From NCBI RefSeq assembly GCF_018881505.1, contig NZ_JACVQC010000001.1, positions 603,927 through 667,926 on the forward strand: a stretch of 64,000 bases of DNA. The letters are read 5' to 3'. The notes beneath the pieces are model-generated. The model saw only the letters and a list, made by a program, of their open reading frames with translations, ran no database searches and was not told where the DNA came from. Shown one piece after another: positions 34,515-43,970 of this stretch. Within the stretch, counting starts at the first letter, position 1; each line of letters begins with the position of its first letter. Position numbers and translations under genes: made by a program. This stretch comes from Polynucleobacter sp. UK-Mo-2m-Kol15. Its GTDB lineage: Bacteria > Pseudomonadota > Gammaproteobacteria > Burkholderiales > Burkholderiaceae.

Positions 34515-36248
34515 ATGACAAATATCACTAAAGCAGTCTCAGCCGATACTTATGAAGGCCCCATTTCTAAACCCCAAGATTGGGGAATGATTATTGAGCG
34601 CGATGTGGCAATCCCATTGCGAGATGGCGGTATTTTGTACGCAGATATCTTCCGCCCAGATACATCTGCAGAAACATTTCCGGCATTAATGAATATCAGT
34701 GTCTATCAAAAAGACAAACTGTGGATCCCCCCGGATGATTTGGAGGAGGATGCTAACCCATACATGAATTGGGAAACGGTTAATCCACTATGGTGGGTCC
34801 CCAGAGGTTATGCTTGTGTTCGTGTAGATTCTCGTGGTACTGGAAAATCCCCTGGAAAATGTGAGCCAAGCTCTTATCAAGAGGGAGTGGATTTTTATGA
34901 CTGTATAGAGTGGATAGCTGAGCAGAAATGGTGCTCCGGTAAAGTGGGTACGATGGGTATTTCATATCACGCTAGTTGCCAATGGAGGGTGGCTAATTTG
35001 CAACCGCCTTCGCTAAAGGCCATCATCCCTTGGGAGGGAAGGGCTGATCAATATCGCGATCAAGCCTATCATGGCGGCATATTCTCCAGCGGCTTTGTGG
35101 TGAATTGGATTGCTACGCATACCGCCCACCACCTTTTGGGGCGCGCTAGAAAAAATAATCCAGATGCATTTACTCAAGATATGCTGTGGCAATATCTCAG
35201 CCATGATTTGGATTCGGAGTGGTGGCGACTGAATAGCGCCCGTTGGGATCAAATTACTGTTCCGCTATACAGCGTTGGTAATTGGGGTGGATGGGCTCTT
35301 CATCTTCGCGGTAATACCGAAGGGTATACCAATGCTGCCTCTAAGAACAAAAAATTGCGTATTCATACGGGTACGCATTTTCATCCGTTCCACTCAGAAG
35401 AAGGAAAGCTTGATCAGCTTCGCTTCTTAGATTATTGGCTCAAGGATATTGATAACGGAATCATGAAAGAGCCACCGATTAAGTTAGAAATCAGAACTGG
35501 TGGCAGTACCAAGTCTTATCCTTTCCGCTATGAACATGAGTGGCCGCTAGCAAGAACCGAGTGGACGAAGATGTATCTACAAATAGAGCGCGAGCCTTCA
35601 GAGATTGAGGCTAACGTTGAAGGTTCTTTGGTAAAGACACCTCCAGCAAAGCTGGGTAAATTAAGCTACTCAACCAGTGGTGCCACTAAAGCCGGTGTGG
35701 CTTCAAGCTCTTCACTAGCAACAACTCACGGTAGTAGTGCTAGAACGGGCGTGTCTTTTAAAACCGCTCCTATGACTGAAGATTTTGAAATTACCGGCCC
35801 CTTAATGTGTAATCTGTGGGTATCCAGTACCTCAGAGGATATGGACATCATGATTACTTTGCGTAATATTGGGCCTGATGGTAAGGACGTCAATGAGGTA
35901 GGTCAGCATGGTCAACCCATTCCATTGACTAAGGGATGGCTGCGTGCCTCACATCGCAAGTTAGACCCACAAAAAACACTGCCATATCGCCCTTACCATT
36001 CGCACAATCAGAGGTTATGGCTGGAGCCTGATGTTCCAGTAGAGTGTCAGATCGAAATTTGGCCAACCTGTATTGTGCTTCAAAAAGGCCATTCCTTGAG
36101 GGTTGATATTCAGCCTCGTGATGGTGTTGGTAGTGCGCCATACACACACTTCCATTGTGATTACAACGCTGGCGCTGTTAATACCATTTATTCTGGCGGG
36201 GACATGGAATCGTATTTACTACTGCCAGTCATCCCACAAAAGTCTTAA
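34515..36248 (+). CDS. CocE/NonD family hydrolase 1
   Basis: 577 residues (ATG 34515 preceded by GGAAAGA; ATG 34503 is four codons earlier and lacks a site). Alpha/beta-hydrolase domain: the nucleophile is Ser150 in TMGISYHAS, and His288 is in HTGTHFHPF. In the place where CocE-type S15 enzymes have the catalytic Asp (GWYD) it has NWGGW (256-260). A C-terminal jelly-roll domain ends ITGPLMCNLWVSSTSEDMDIMITL and GWLRASHRKLDPQKTLPYRPYH. Such enzymes hydrolyse esters or acyl-amides. Very similar to the gene at 39564. Confidence 0.85.
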   Translation: MTNITKAVSADTYEGPISKPQDWGMIIERDVAIPLRDGGILYADIFRPDTSAETFPALMNISVYQKDKLWIPPDDLEEDANPYMNWETVNPLWWVPRGYACVRVDSRGTGKSPGKCEPSSYQEGVDFYDCIEWIAEQKWCSGKVGTMGISYHASCQWRVANLQPPSLKAIIPWEGRADQYRDQAYHGGIFSSGFVVNWIATHTAHHLLGRARKNNPDAFTQDMLWQYLSHDLDSEWWRLNSARWDQITVPLYSVGNWGGWALHLRGNTEGYTNAASKNKKLRIHTGTHFHPFHSEEGKLDQLRFLDYWLKDIDNGIMKEPPIKLEIRTGGSTKSYPFRYEHEWPLARTEWTKMYLQIEREPSEIEANVEGSLVKTPPAKLGKLSYSTSGATKAGVASSSSLATTHGSSARTGVSFKTAPMTEDFEITGPLMCNLWVSSTSEDMDIMITLRNIGPDGKDVNEVGQHGQPIPLTKGWLRASHRKLDPQKTLPYRPYHSHNQRLWLEPDVPVECQIEIWPTCIVLQKGHSLRVDIQPRDGVGSAPYTHFHCDYNAGAVNTIYSGGDMESYLLLPVIPQKS

Positions 36249-36270
36249 ATTTAGAATGGTGGCGAGATAA

Positions 36271-37272
36271 ATGAATTCATTTTTTAGATATGCTATTTGT
36301 AGAAAAACTTTGTTCATTTTAAGTGCGCTGTTGATTGCTCAGGTTGCCTATGCGCAAAATAAGCAGAGCCAATGGCCAGATCGTCCGATCCGGATGATCG
36401 TTCCATTTTCTGCTGGCGGTCCAATTGATATCGTTGCGCGTCGAGTGGGGCAGAAGTTGAGTGATGCACTCAAAACACCAGTTGTTATTGATTACAAGGC
36501 CGGTGCAAATGGCTTAATTGGTGCAGACTATGTGGCTAAGGCTGCCCCAGATGGCTACACCATGTTAATCATGACAGGCTCTTTTTCGGCTAATGCAGCG
36601 CTGTACAAAAAATTACCTTTTGATCCGATCAAAGATTTTGCACCTATTAGTCAGGTATATCGTACTTATGGGATGGTGCTCGTCGTCAATAATGACCTGC
36701 CGGTAAACTCTCTTAAAGATTTGATTGCTTATGGCAATGCCAATCCAGGCAAGCTTAGTTATGGCTCAGGTGGGTATGGTAATGCCTCGCATTTAGTGGG
36801 CGAGCTTTTGAATGTACAAACAGGCCTTTCCATTTTGCATGTGCCATATAAGGGTCTGGGCCCCGCATTTAATGAGGTGGTTGCTCGCCAGGTGGATATG
36901 ACTTATATCTCGACAGCGACTGCAGCAAACGGAATTAAAGAGAATATTGTGAAAGGGATTGCTATTAGCGGTACTGCCAGGTCACCAGCGATTCCTAATG
37001 TGCCAACCTTCACAGAGGCTGGCGTCAAGGGGGTTGATCAAGTTTTTGGCTGGTCTGGATTATTTTATCCAGCTGGCACCCCAAAGCTAATTGTAGATAA
37101 AGTACAACAAGCCTTAGCTAGAGTGCTTAGTGAACCTGACATGAAAAAACAATTTGATGATTTAGGCATTATGCCGGTTGGATCAAGTTCAGCCGAATTT
37201 TCAAAGTTTGTAACTCAGGATATTGAATTACAAGCGCAATTGTTTAAAACAGCGAATATTTCTCAACAGTAG
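36271..37272 (+). CDS. Bug-family (TctC) periplasmic binding protein 6
   Basis: 333 residues; a long signal peptide, basic RYAICRKT then LFILSALLIAQVAYAQN (to about residue 29). MIVPFSAGGPIDIVARRVG replaces the usual GGGTD by GGPID. DYKAGANGLIGADYVAKAAPDGYT and HVPYKGLGPAFNEVVARQVDM follow. It lies 22 bases after the CocE1 gene and 23 before another Bug gene, so the two receptors are expressed together with the hydrolases. Confidence 0.85.
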   Translation: MNSFFRYAICRKTLFILSALLIAQVAYAQNKQSQWPDRPIRMIVPFSAGGPIDIVARRVGQKLSDALKTPVVIDYKAGANGLIGADYVAKAAPDGYTMLIMTGSFSANAALYKKLPFDPIKDFAPISQVYRTYGMVLVVNNDLPVNSLKDLIAYGNANPGKLSYGSGGYGNASHLVGELLNVQTGLSILHVPYKGLGPAFNEVVARQVDMTYISTATAANGIKENIVKGIAISGTARSPAIPNVPTFTEAGVKGVDQVFGWSGLFYPAGTPKLIVDKVQQALARVLSEPDMKKQFDDLGIMPVGSSSAEFSKFVTQDIELQAQLFKTANISQQ

Positions 37273-37295
37273 CTACTAAAAAAGAGGGTAAGAAT

Positions 37296-38270
37296 ATGAA
37301 TATCAAAAATAGATTCTTTGTGTTCAACTTTTTTATTGCGTTATATGCGTGGAGTTCATTATGTGTTGCGCAAAATTATCCGAATCGCACAACCAAAATT
37401 ATTGTTCCTTTTGTTGCGGGTGGCCCAACTGATGTGCAGGCGCGCTGGGCAGCCCAGCAATTAAATATGGTGCTTGGGCAAACCTACATTGTTGAAAATC
37501 GAGTAGGCGGTGGAGGTGTTCCTGGAGTTGAGTCAGTTGTGAAAAGTCCGGCCGATGGCTATACCTTGCTTGCAGGTAATCCAGGACCACTTACTGTAGC
37601 GCCTGGTGTGAAAGCCAATATGCCTTATCAAACCAGCAAGGATCTCGCTCCCATTATGTTGATTGCGCGCACTGCAAGCTGCCTAAGTGTTCATCCGAGT
37701 GTCCCCGCTAACAATGTAAAAGAATTCGTTGCATATGTGAATGCTAATCCCGGTAAGGTGAACTATGGTTCTCCCGGAGTTGGAACAGTTGGGCATTTAT
37801 CCATTGAATTATTTGCTACACAAGCAGGTATTAAGATTAACCACATCCCCTACAAAGGGGCGGCGCAATTTCAAAATGATTTAATTGCCGGTCATATCCA
37901 ATTGGCCCAAATACAGCTCGCAAACTGCATTCCCTTGTTAAAGCAAGGCAAGATTAAGACGATTGGCCTTACTGCAGATAAGCGTAATGCTTTGGCCCCA
38001 GAAATTCCAACAATTGCTGAGCAAGGATTACCCGGGTTCCAGAGTTATAACTGGAATGGATTGCTTGCACCTGCAGGCACTCCAAGTGCCATTATTGACA
38101 AACTTCATTCTGTTTTGAGTAAGCAATTGGCATCCAAGGAGAATCAACAGCTTTTTATCTCACAAGGATTTGAGCCTAGCAATTTCACCCCAGAAGAGTT
38201 TGCTAACTTCATTCTTTTAGAGACTGAAAAGTGGGCCAAAATCGCTAAGCAGGCTGATATTAAAGAATAG
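37296..38270 (+). CDS. Bug-family (TctC) periplasmic binding protein 7
   Basis: 324 residues; signal peptide to about SLCVA-QNYPNRT (residue 25). IIVPFVAGGPTDVQARWAAQQL, ENRVGGGGVPGVE and HIPYKGAAQFQNDLIAGHIQL. It belongs to the GGPTD subgroup, like its neighbour, but the two are only distantly alike, so this is not a recent duplication. AGAGGGTAAG precedes the ATG. Confidence 0.85.
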   Translation: MNIKNRFFVFNFFIALYAWSSLCVAQNYPNRTTKIIVPFVAGGPTDVQARWAAQQLNMVLGQTYIVENRVGGGGVPGVESVVKSPADGYTLLAGNPGPLTVAPGVKANMPYQTSKDLAPIMLIARTASCLSVHPSVPANNVKEFVAYVNANPGKVNYGSPGVGTVGHLSIELFATQAGIKINHIPYKGAAQFQNDLIAGHIQLAQIQLANCIPLLKQGKIKTIGLTADKRNALAPEIPTIAEQGLPGFQSYNWNGLLAPAGTPSAIIDKLHSVLSKQLASKENQQLFISQGFEPSNFTPEEFANFILLETEKWAKIAKQADIKE

Positions 38271-38318
38271 AGCATAGTTATTTGCTGATTGTCAAAATCA
38301 AAATATAAGGAAATCATC

Positions 38319-39497
38319 ATGGCAGAGAAAAAAGATCCCCCATATTTTATGTACTTCCCGGATAACTATCGCTGGTCAGCGGCATTTATCAATATGTTGA
38401 GTGCCGCCCCTTATGGCGGATCAGAAATTGGTGAACTACACAAGATTGGTGTCAAGCTAAAAGGCAAAGCCGGGGATGACGATGAGGCTTGGTTTAATGC
38501 TTGCACTGAAGTTGCAGATGGTGTTTCTGAATACGCAGACCGCTGGGCTAAGGAGGGCAACAATACTTCAGCTGCCCATGCTTACCAGCGAGCAGCAAAT
38601 TACTATCATATGGCTGAGCGATTTCGTACTCCTAAAGATAAAAAGGCACTTGATGTATACCAGCGTGGTATCGATGCATTCCATCAATTTATCAAGCTAA
38701 GCGATTACGAGATTGAGATTGTCGAAATTCCTTTTGTCGATGGTAGTTTGCCTGGATACTTTGTACATCCTCAGAAAAAAATTGCTGAAAAATCTCCTTG
38801 TGTCGTGTACTTTGATGGTTTAGATGTAACCAAAGAAATCCAGTTTATGCGCGGCGTTCCAGATTTAATTAAACGTGGATTTTCAGTATTGGTTATGGAT
38901 GGTCCTGGAACAGGTGAGGCCATTCGTTTCCGTAATCATTATTTGCGTCATGACTATGAAGTTGCTGGAAGTGCTTGTTTAGATTATCTAGAAACTCGCA
39001 AAGACGTTGATCCCAAGAGAATAGGCATTGTGGCCATTAGTCTAGGTGGCTACTATGCGCCACGTTGTGCTGCAATGGATCATCGCTGGGCTGCCTGTAT
39101 TGCGTGGGGCGCACAATGGGATTATTACGAAACGTGGAAGAAGCGTATTGACGCTCAATTTAAGCTTTCTTTATCTGTGCCTGGACATCACATCAATTGG
39201 ATTCTTGGGGTTGATACCTTAGATCAAGCACTTGAAACACTCAAGCCATTCAATCTTGATGGCGTGATGCAAAAAATGGAATGTCCTTTCCTGTTGGTAC
39301 ACGGTGCTGAGGATGAGCAAATTCCATTGAGTGATGCCCAAAAACAATATGACGCCTGTGGATCAAAAGATAAAACTCTGAGGGTTTATACCGCGGAGGA
39401 GGGTGGCTCGCAACATTGTCAACGCGACTACTTAACTTTGGTAGTAGCGGATATGTGGAATTGGTTTGAAGATAGACTTATTAAAAATCTAAAGTAG
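38319..39497 (+). CDS. alpha/beta hydrolase, 2,6-dihydroxypseudooxynicotine hydrolase-like (1)
   Basis: 392 residues from ATG 38319, which has AAGGAA 6 bases upstream; the TTG at 38289 is not used. An N-terminal helical cap (about 1-110) is followed by a hydrolase core: VVYFDGLDVTKEIQFMRG, MDGPGTGEAIRFRNHYLRHDYE, and the triad Ser241 (ISLGGYY), Asp332 (HGAEDEQ) and His366 (GGSQHCQRD). This arrangement and the GL-x-x-TKE element match the C-C bond hydrolase of nicotine catabolism and its relatives. The substrate here is unknown. It lies between Bug 7 and CocE2. Confidence 0.75.
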   Translation: MAEKKDPPYFMYFPDNYRWSAAFINMLSAAPYGGSEIGELHKIGVKLKGKAGDDDEAWFNACTEVADGVSEYADRWAKEGNNTSAAHAYQRAANYYHMAERFRTPKDKKALDVYQRGIDAFHQFIKLSDYEIEIVEIPFVDGSLPGYFVHPQKKIAEKSPCVVYFDGLDVTKEIQFMRGVPDLIKRGFSVLVMDGPGTGEAIRFRNHYLRHDYEVAGSACLDYLETRKDVDPKRIGIVAISLGGYYAPRCAAMDHRWAACIAWGAQWDYYETWKKRIDAQFKLSLSVPGHHINWILGVDTLDQALETLKPFNLDGVMQKMECPFLLVHGAEDEQIPLSDAQKQYDACGSKDKTLRVYTAEEGGSQHCQRDYLTLVVADMWNWFEDRLIKNLK

Positions 39498-39563
39498 AGC
39501 GAACCTATAAAAGTAGCTCAATTAATTTAAATAGCCAATAACAAAAAAAGTTCTGGAGACAAT

Positions 39564-41252
39564 ATGAGTACAACTACAGCTGCCATCTCGCAGCCGATAG
39601 ATCACGGCATGATCGTTGAGAAGGATGTAAAAATTCCTTTACGCGATGGCGGCTATTTGTATGCAGATATTTTTCGTCCAGATTCAGCAACGGAAAAATT
39701 TCCCGCTATTGCTAACATCACTGTCTATAACAAAGATAAGCTATGGATTCCACCAAGCGATCTGGAGGAAGAAGCTAATCCTTATATGAACTGGGAGGCC
39801 GCCAATCCGATGTGGTGGGTTCCACGTGGCTATGTTTGTGTGCGTATTGATTCGCGTGGTACTGGCAAGTCTCCGGGTCGATGTGAGCCTAGTTCGTATC
39901 AAGAAAGTGTAGATTTTTATGACTGTATTGAGTGGTTGGCAAAGCAAGAGTGGTGCTCCGGAAATCTTGGTACATTGGGCATCTCTTATCATGCTGCCTG
40001 CCAATGGCGCTTAGCCAATCTGAACCCTCCATCTCTAAAAGCCATCATTCCTTGGGAGGGTCGCGCAGATCAGTATCGTGATCAGGCCTATCATGGCGGC
40101 ATTTTTTCAATGGGATTTTTGGGTAACTGGATTAATCAGCATATGGCACGCCATTTGCTTGGACGTACCAGAAAATACAATCCAGATTCATTCTCTCCAG
40201 ATATGCTTTGGCAATATTTAAGCCATGATTTAGACTCGGAATGGTGGCGTATGTGTAGTGCCCGCTGGGATCAAATTAAGGTACCCGTCTATACAGTGGG
40301 AAATTGGGGTGGATGGGGATTACATTTGCGAGGTAATACCGAAGCCTACTTATGTGCAGCCTCTAAACATAAAAAATTACGCATTCATACTGGAGATCAT
40401 TTCCGCCCATTTCACTCGAATGAGGGAAAAGTGGATCAATTGCGTTTCTTTGATTATTGGCTCAAAGGGATGCAGAACGGCATCATGGATGAACCCCCGA
40501 TTAAATTGGAGATTCGAACTGGTGGCAGTAAAAAGCCCTATGCATTCCGTTTTGAAAATGAGTGGCCTTTAGCTAGAACGCAATGGACGAAGATGTATTT
40601 CAGCATTGAGAATGAGCGCTCTCCTGATGAGGAGCATGCGGAGGGTCGCTTAGTCACCGAGCAAGTAACAACCGCTCGTCAAATTAGTTATAGCGGCAGT
40701 AATCCAAATAAGGCTGGTATTGGTTCTGGATCTTCTGCGCCTGGAATTGGAAGATCCGGAATTTCCTTTGTTACCGATCCAATGGCATACGATACTGAAA
40801 TTACAGGCCCGCTCATGGCTAATCTTTGGGTCTCGAGTACAGCCGAAGACATGGATGTAATGGTTACTTTGCGCAACATTGATCCAGATGGAAAAGAGGT
40901 GTTTGAGCTTGGGCAACAGGGACAACCAGTTGTGCTCACCAAGGGATGGCTACGAGCTTCACATCGTAAGCTAGACCCACAGAAATCATTGCCGTATCGC
41001 CCTTACCATGCTCACAATGAAAGATTATGGCTAGAACCTGATGTTCCCGTGGAATGTCAGATTGAAATTATTTCTACCTGTATTGTTTTGAAAAAAGGCC
41101 ACCAATTGCGAGTTGACATTCATGCTCAAGATAGCGCCGGCAGTGGAAACTTTACTCATTTTCACGCTGACTATAATGAAGAGGCGATTCATACCTTTTA
41201 TGCGGGTGGAGCAATGAATTCCTACATTCTTTTGCCGATTATTCCCTCCTAA
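39564..41252 (+). CDS. CocE/NonD family hydrolase 2 (paralogue of CocE1)
   Basis: 562 residues, near-collinear with the gene at 34515 and clearly a close paralogue: both have DLEEEANPYMNWE-like, CEPSSYQE, PWEGRADQYRDQAYHGGIF and KLDPQKSLPYRPYH. Ser141 (TLGISYHAA) and His279 (HTGDHF) are conserved, and the same NWGG occurs at 247-250 in place of the CocE Asp. A GGAGAC site precedes the ATG. Downstream, 41293-41373 keeps a fragment of an arylmalonate-decarboxylase-like gene. The duplication therefore probably included that neighbour. Confidence 0.85.
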   Translation: MSTTTAAISQPIDHGMIVEKDVKIPLRDGGYLYADIFRPDSATEKFPAIANITVYNKDKLWIPPSDLEEEANPYMNWEAANPMWWVPRGYVCVRIDSRGTGKSPGRCEPSSYQESVDFYDCIEWLAKQEWCSGNLGTLGISYHAACQWRLANLNPPSLKAIIPWEGRADQYRDQAYHGGIFSMGFLGNWINQHMARHLLGRTRKYNPDSFSPDMLWQYLSHDLDSEWWRMCSARWDQIKVPVYTVGNWGGWGLHLRGNTEAYLCAASKHKKLRIHTGDHFRPFHSNEGKVDQLRFFDYWLKGMQNGIMDEPPIKLEIRTGGSKKPYAFRFENEWPLARTQWTKMYFSIENERSPDEEHAEGRLVTEQVTTARQISYSGSNPNKAGIGSGSSAPGIGRSGISFVTDPMAYDTEITGPLMANLWVSSTAEDMDVMVTLRNIDPDGKEVFELGQQGQPVVLTKGWLRASHRKLDPQKSLPYRPYHAHNERLWLEPDVPVECQIEIISTCIVLKKGHQLRVDIHAQDSAGSGNFTHFHADYNEEAIHTFYAGGAMNSYILLPIIPS

Positions 41253-41292
41253 GTAAATGAATTAAAACTCTTTTTATCTATTCCGGATTTTT

Positions 41293-41373
41293 GCATGCCC
41301 ACCGAATCTGCAGGAGTGTGCTCCAAAGTCAGATCCATGGTGGGGGAGAGGTTTAGCAAGTGCAGGAAAGTGG
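41293..41373 (+). pseudogene. remnant of a second arylmalonate-decarboxylase-like gene
   Basis: In the +1 frame at 41293 the DNA reads ACPPNLQECAPKSDP then WWGRGLASAGKW. This aligns without gaps with the C-terminus of the gene at 32641 (ACPPNLKEFAPKPDP then RWGKVLASAE). DNA identity is about three-quarters over 75 bases. There is no upstream ORF, so only the 3' tail of a copy is left. It lies 40 bases after CocE2 and matches the way the intact gene neighbours CocE1 in the same region. Confidence 0.75.
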
Positions 41374-41409
41374 GTAGAGATATATTGCTTTGAGTTAATC
41401 GGTCATTCA

Positions 41410-42072
41410 TTAGGAGTCAGTTTTGATTTCTCCGGCCCTTAGACCCAAGCTATGGATCTCTTCCACACTGGGTATCGCTTTGGTATATCGCTCACCTAGC
41501 CAAGCATAATGATCGCCAAAAAGGCGAGCTATCGGAGAGTATTTTTCTGGAATGATCCGCTTGGTAATTGGGTCTAGGAGCTCATCTTTAATATGAATCG
41601 ATTTTATTCTTCCAAGAACTAGCGCTCTTCTTTCAGTTAAATCAATAATCTGAAATAGTTCGCACTCTAGACAGGCAGGTGCTTCAGCAATTCTTTGTAC
41701 ACCAACAGTCTTGCTATCCACCAGGGTAACGCCAGCGTAATCAATTTCACTTTCATTTGATGGAAGTTCAGCGGAGGCAATATGCATTGCGCCAATAATT
41801 GAAGAATCAACCATATTGATAACGAATTCTTTTGTATCCCTTATGTTTTGAAGTGTGTCCTTAGACCCTCCGTTTGACTTTGCTCCAATTCCTAATATTG
41901 CAATCGCAGGATCCTCGGAGAAGACATTAAAAAAACTGAAGGGGGCAGCATTACATAAACCACTTTGATCTTTGCTGGTTACAAGCGCTACAGGCCTTGG
42001 AATAACTACAGCTGATAAAAATTTATACCGCTCTTGAGTGCTTAATTCTTCTATCAATAAGTCCATCTGCAA
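41410..42072 (-). CDS. flavin reductase-like FMN-binding protein
   Basis: 220 residues. The FMN-binding split-barrel signature begins LSTQERYKFLSAVVIPRPVALVTSKDQSGLCNAAPFSFFNVFSEDPAIAILGIG. KDTLQNIRDTKEFVINMVD completes the conserved core. Members of this group either reduce FMN for a partner monooxygenase or act as flavoproteins of unknown role. No monooxygenase is nearby in the window. It is divergent from the CocE3 gene with 127 bases between them. Confidence 0.8.
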   Translation of the reverse strand: MQMDLLIEELSTQERYKFLSAVVIPRPVALVTSKDQSGLCNAAPFSFFNVFSEDPAIAILGIGAKSNGGSKDTLQNIRDTKEFVINMVDSSIIGAMHIASAELPSNESEIDYAGVTLVDSKTVGVQRIAEAPACLECELFQIIDLTERRALVLGRIKSIHIKDELLDPITKRIIPEKYSPIARLFGDHYAWLGERYTKAIPSVEEIHSLGLRAGEIKTDS

Positions 42073-42199
42073 AGACTCCTGTTGTAGGGATAAGTTACTG
42101 TTTTTAAGTTTATTAGGTTAGCATCAAATTTTGCTATGCAACTTTCTTAAAAACATATATATTTATTTCATAATAAAAACCCACCTGCAGGAGACAAAG

Positions 42200-43945
42200 A
42201 TGGACGCACTAAAATCAGAAATTAGGGATGGTATGCATATTGATTGGGATATGCCTATCGTGATGGACGATGGCCTTGTTTTGCGGGCTGATATTTTCCG
42301 CCCCACTAGAGCTGGCAAGTTCCCTGTAATTCTGTCTTATGGCCCATACGGAAAAGGCCTCGCCTTTCAGGAGGGCTATAAAACTGCATGGGAAATTATG
42401 GAGCGTGAAAATCCTGATGTGATTCGGGGGTCAAGCAACAAATACCAAAATTGGGAGGTTGTTGATCCGGAGAAATGGGTTCCCGATGATTATGTATGTA
42501 TCCGAATTGACTCACGTGGAGCAGGGAGATCGCCAGGTTTTATGGATCATAACAATGCACGCGAGACTCAAGATATTCATTTGTGTATTGAATGGGCGGC
42601 TAAGCAAAAATGGAGTAACGGGCGCGTTGGTATGAATGGTATTTCTTATTATGGAAGTAACCAATGGCGAGCTGCAGCAAGCAAACCAAAACATTTGGCA
42701 GCTATCTGTGTATGGGAAGGCTGGAATGATAACTACCGAGAATCAAGTCGTCATGGTGGAATTGCCTGCTCCTTCAGAAAAAATTGGATGGAGATGCAAG
42801 TCAAAACAGTTCAACATGGTGTGGGTGACAGGGGCAAGAAAAGTGCTGTTACTGGAGAAACTGTCTGCGGACCAGAAACTCTGCCTGAAGCTGAGCTGCG
42901 TAAGAATGTAGATGATGTCTGGAAGCGCGTCATGGACAATGAGATGATCGGTGACTGGTATGAGGAGCGTACCGCGAATTTGGATAAAGTGGATATACCG
43001 GTTTTAAGTGCTGCAAATTGGGGAGGTCAGGGGCTTCATACGCGTGGCAACTTTGAGGGTTTTGTGCGTTCAAAGTCTAAGAATAAGTGGTTGGAGGTTC
43101 ATGGTGGTTCACATTGGGCGCCTTTTTATACGGATTATGGCGTTGCTTTGCAGAAGAAATTTTTTGACTTTTATCTCAAAGGCAAAAAGAATGGCTGGAA
43201 TAAAACTCCGCCAGTTTCTCTATTGGTTAGAAGCCCTGGGGAGAAATTTACCCTGCGTAATGAAAATGAATGGCCGCTGAAGAGGACTCAATGGACCCCT
43301 TTATATCTTGATCCCAACCAGAAAACATTTTCTCAATTGCCTTTAAAACAAGAGGCAAAAATTCAATATGACATGATGGGTAATGGCGTTACATTTGCCT
43401 TCCCACCACAGACTCAAGAGGTTGAGTTAACTGGCCCAATGGCTCTGAAGTTATTTATCTCTTCATCAACTGTCGATGCCGATATATTTGCTATCGTGCG
43501 CGTGTTTGATCCCAAGGGTAAGGAAGTCTTATTTCATGGGGCGCTGGATCCAAAGACTCCAATTGCGCAGGGTTGGCTTAGAGCATCCCATCGCAAGTTG
43601 GACAAGAAGAAAAGCTTGCCTTATCGTCCTTGGCACAGTCATGACGAAAAACAACCCTTAACCCCAGGTGAGATTTATGAATTAGATGTTGAGATTTGGC
43701 CTACTTGTATTGTTGTTCCCAAAGGCTACAGTATTGCCCTCTCGATCCGAGGTCGTGATTATGAGCATGATGACGCAGCAGCTGTGTTATCCAACATGAA
43801 GCACCCTATGAAAGGTTGCGGACCGTTCACGCATGATGATGAGCAAGATCGACCACCAGCTATTTTTGGAGGCAAGGTAACTTTACACATGGGTCCAAAG
43901 CATCAGGCAAGATTGTTAGTGCCGGTTATTCCAAAGAAAAAATAA
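42200..43945 (+). CDS. CocE/NonD family hydrolase 3
   Basis: 581 residues from ATG 42200, which has GGAG 6 bases upstream; the ORF is open to 42131 but those residues are AT-rich filler. Ser149 (MNGISYYGS) and His305 (HGGSHWAPF) are in place. NWGGQGLHTRGN (from 273) stands where CocE has its Asp. ELTGPMALKLFISSSTVDADIFAIVRVF and GWLRASHRKLDKKKSLPYRPWHSHDEKQPLTPGE mark the beta-sandwich domain. More distant from CocE1/2 than they are from each other. Starts an operon with Bug 8, a cupin and a hydrolase. Confidence 0.85.
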   Translation: MDALKSEIRDGMHIDWDMPIVMDDGLVLRADIFRPTRAGKFPVILSYGPYGKGLAFQEGYKTAWEIMERENPDVIRGSSNKYQNWEVVDPEKWVPDDYVCIRIDSRGAGRSPGFMDHNNARETQDIHLCIEWAAKQKWSNGRVGMNGISYYGSNQWRAAASKPKHLAAICVWEGWNDNYRESSRHGGIACSFRKNWMEMQVKTVQHGVGDRGKKSAVTGETVCGPETLPEAELRKNVDDVWKRVMDNEMIGDWYEERTANLDKVDIPVLSAANWGGQGLHTRGNFEGFVRSKSKNKWLEVHGGSHWAPFYTDYGVALQKKFFDFYLKGKKNGWNKTPPVSLLVRSPGEKFTLRNENEWPLKRTQWTPLYLDPNQKTFSQLPLKQEAKIQYDMMGNGVTFAFPPQTQEVELTGPMALKLFISSSTVDADIFAIVRVFDPKGKEVLFHGALDPKTPIAQGWLRASHRKLDKKKSLPYRPWHSHDEKQPLTPGEIYELDVEIWPTCIVVPKGYSIALSIRGRDYEHDDAAAVLSNMKHPMKGCGPFTHDDEQDRPPAIFGGKVTLHMGPKHQARLLVPVIPKKK

Positions 43946-43970
43946 TTTTTAACAAGGTGAGGGAGGCTTT

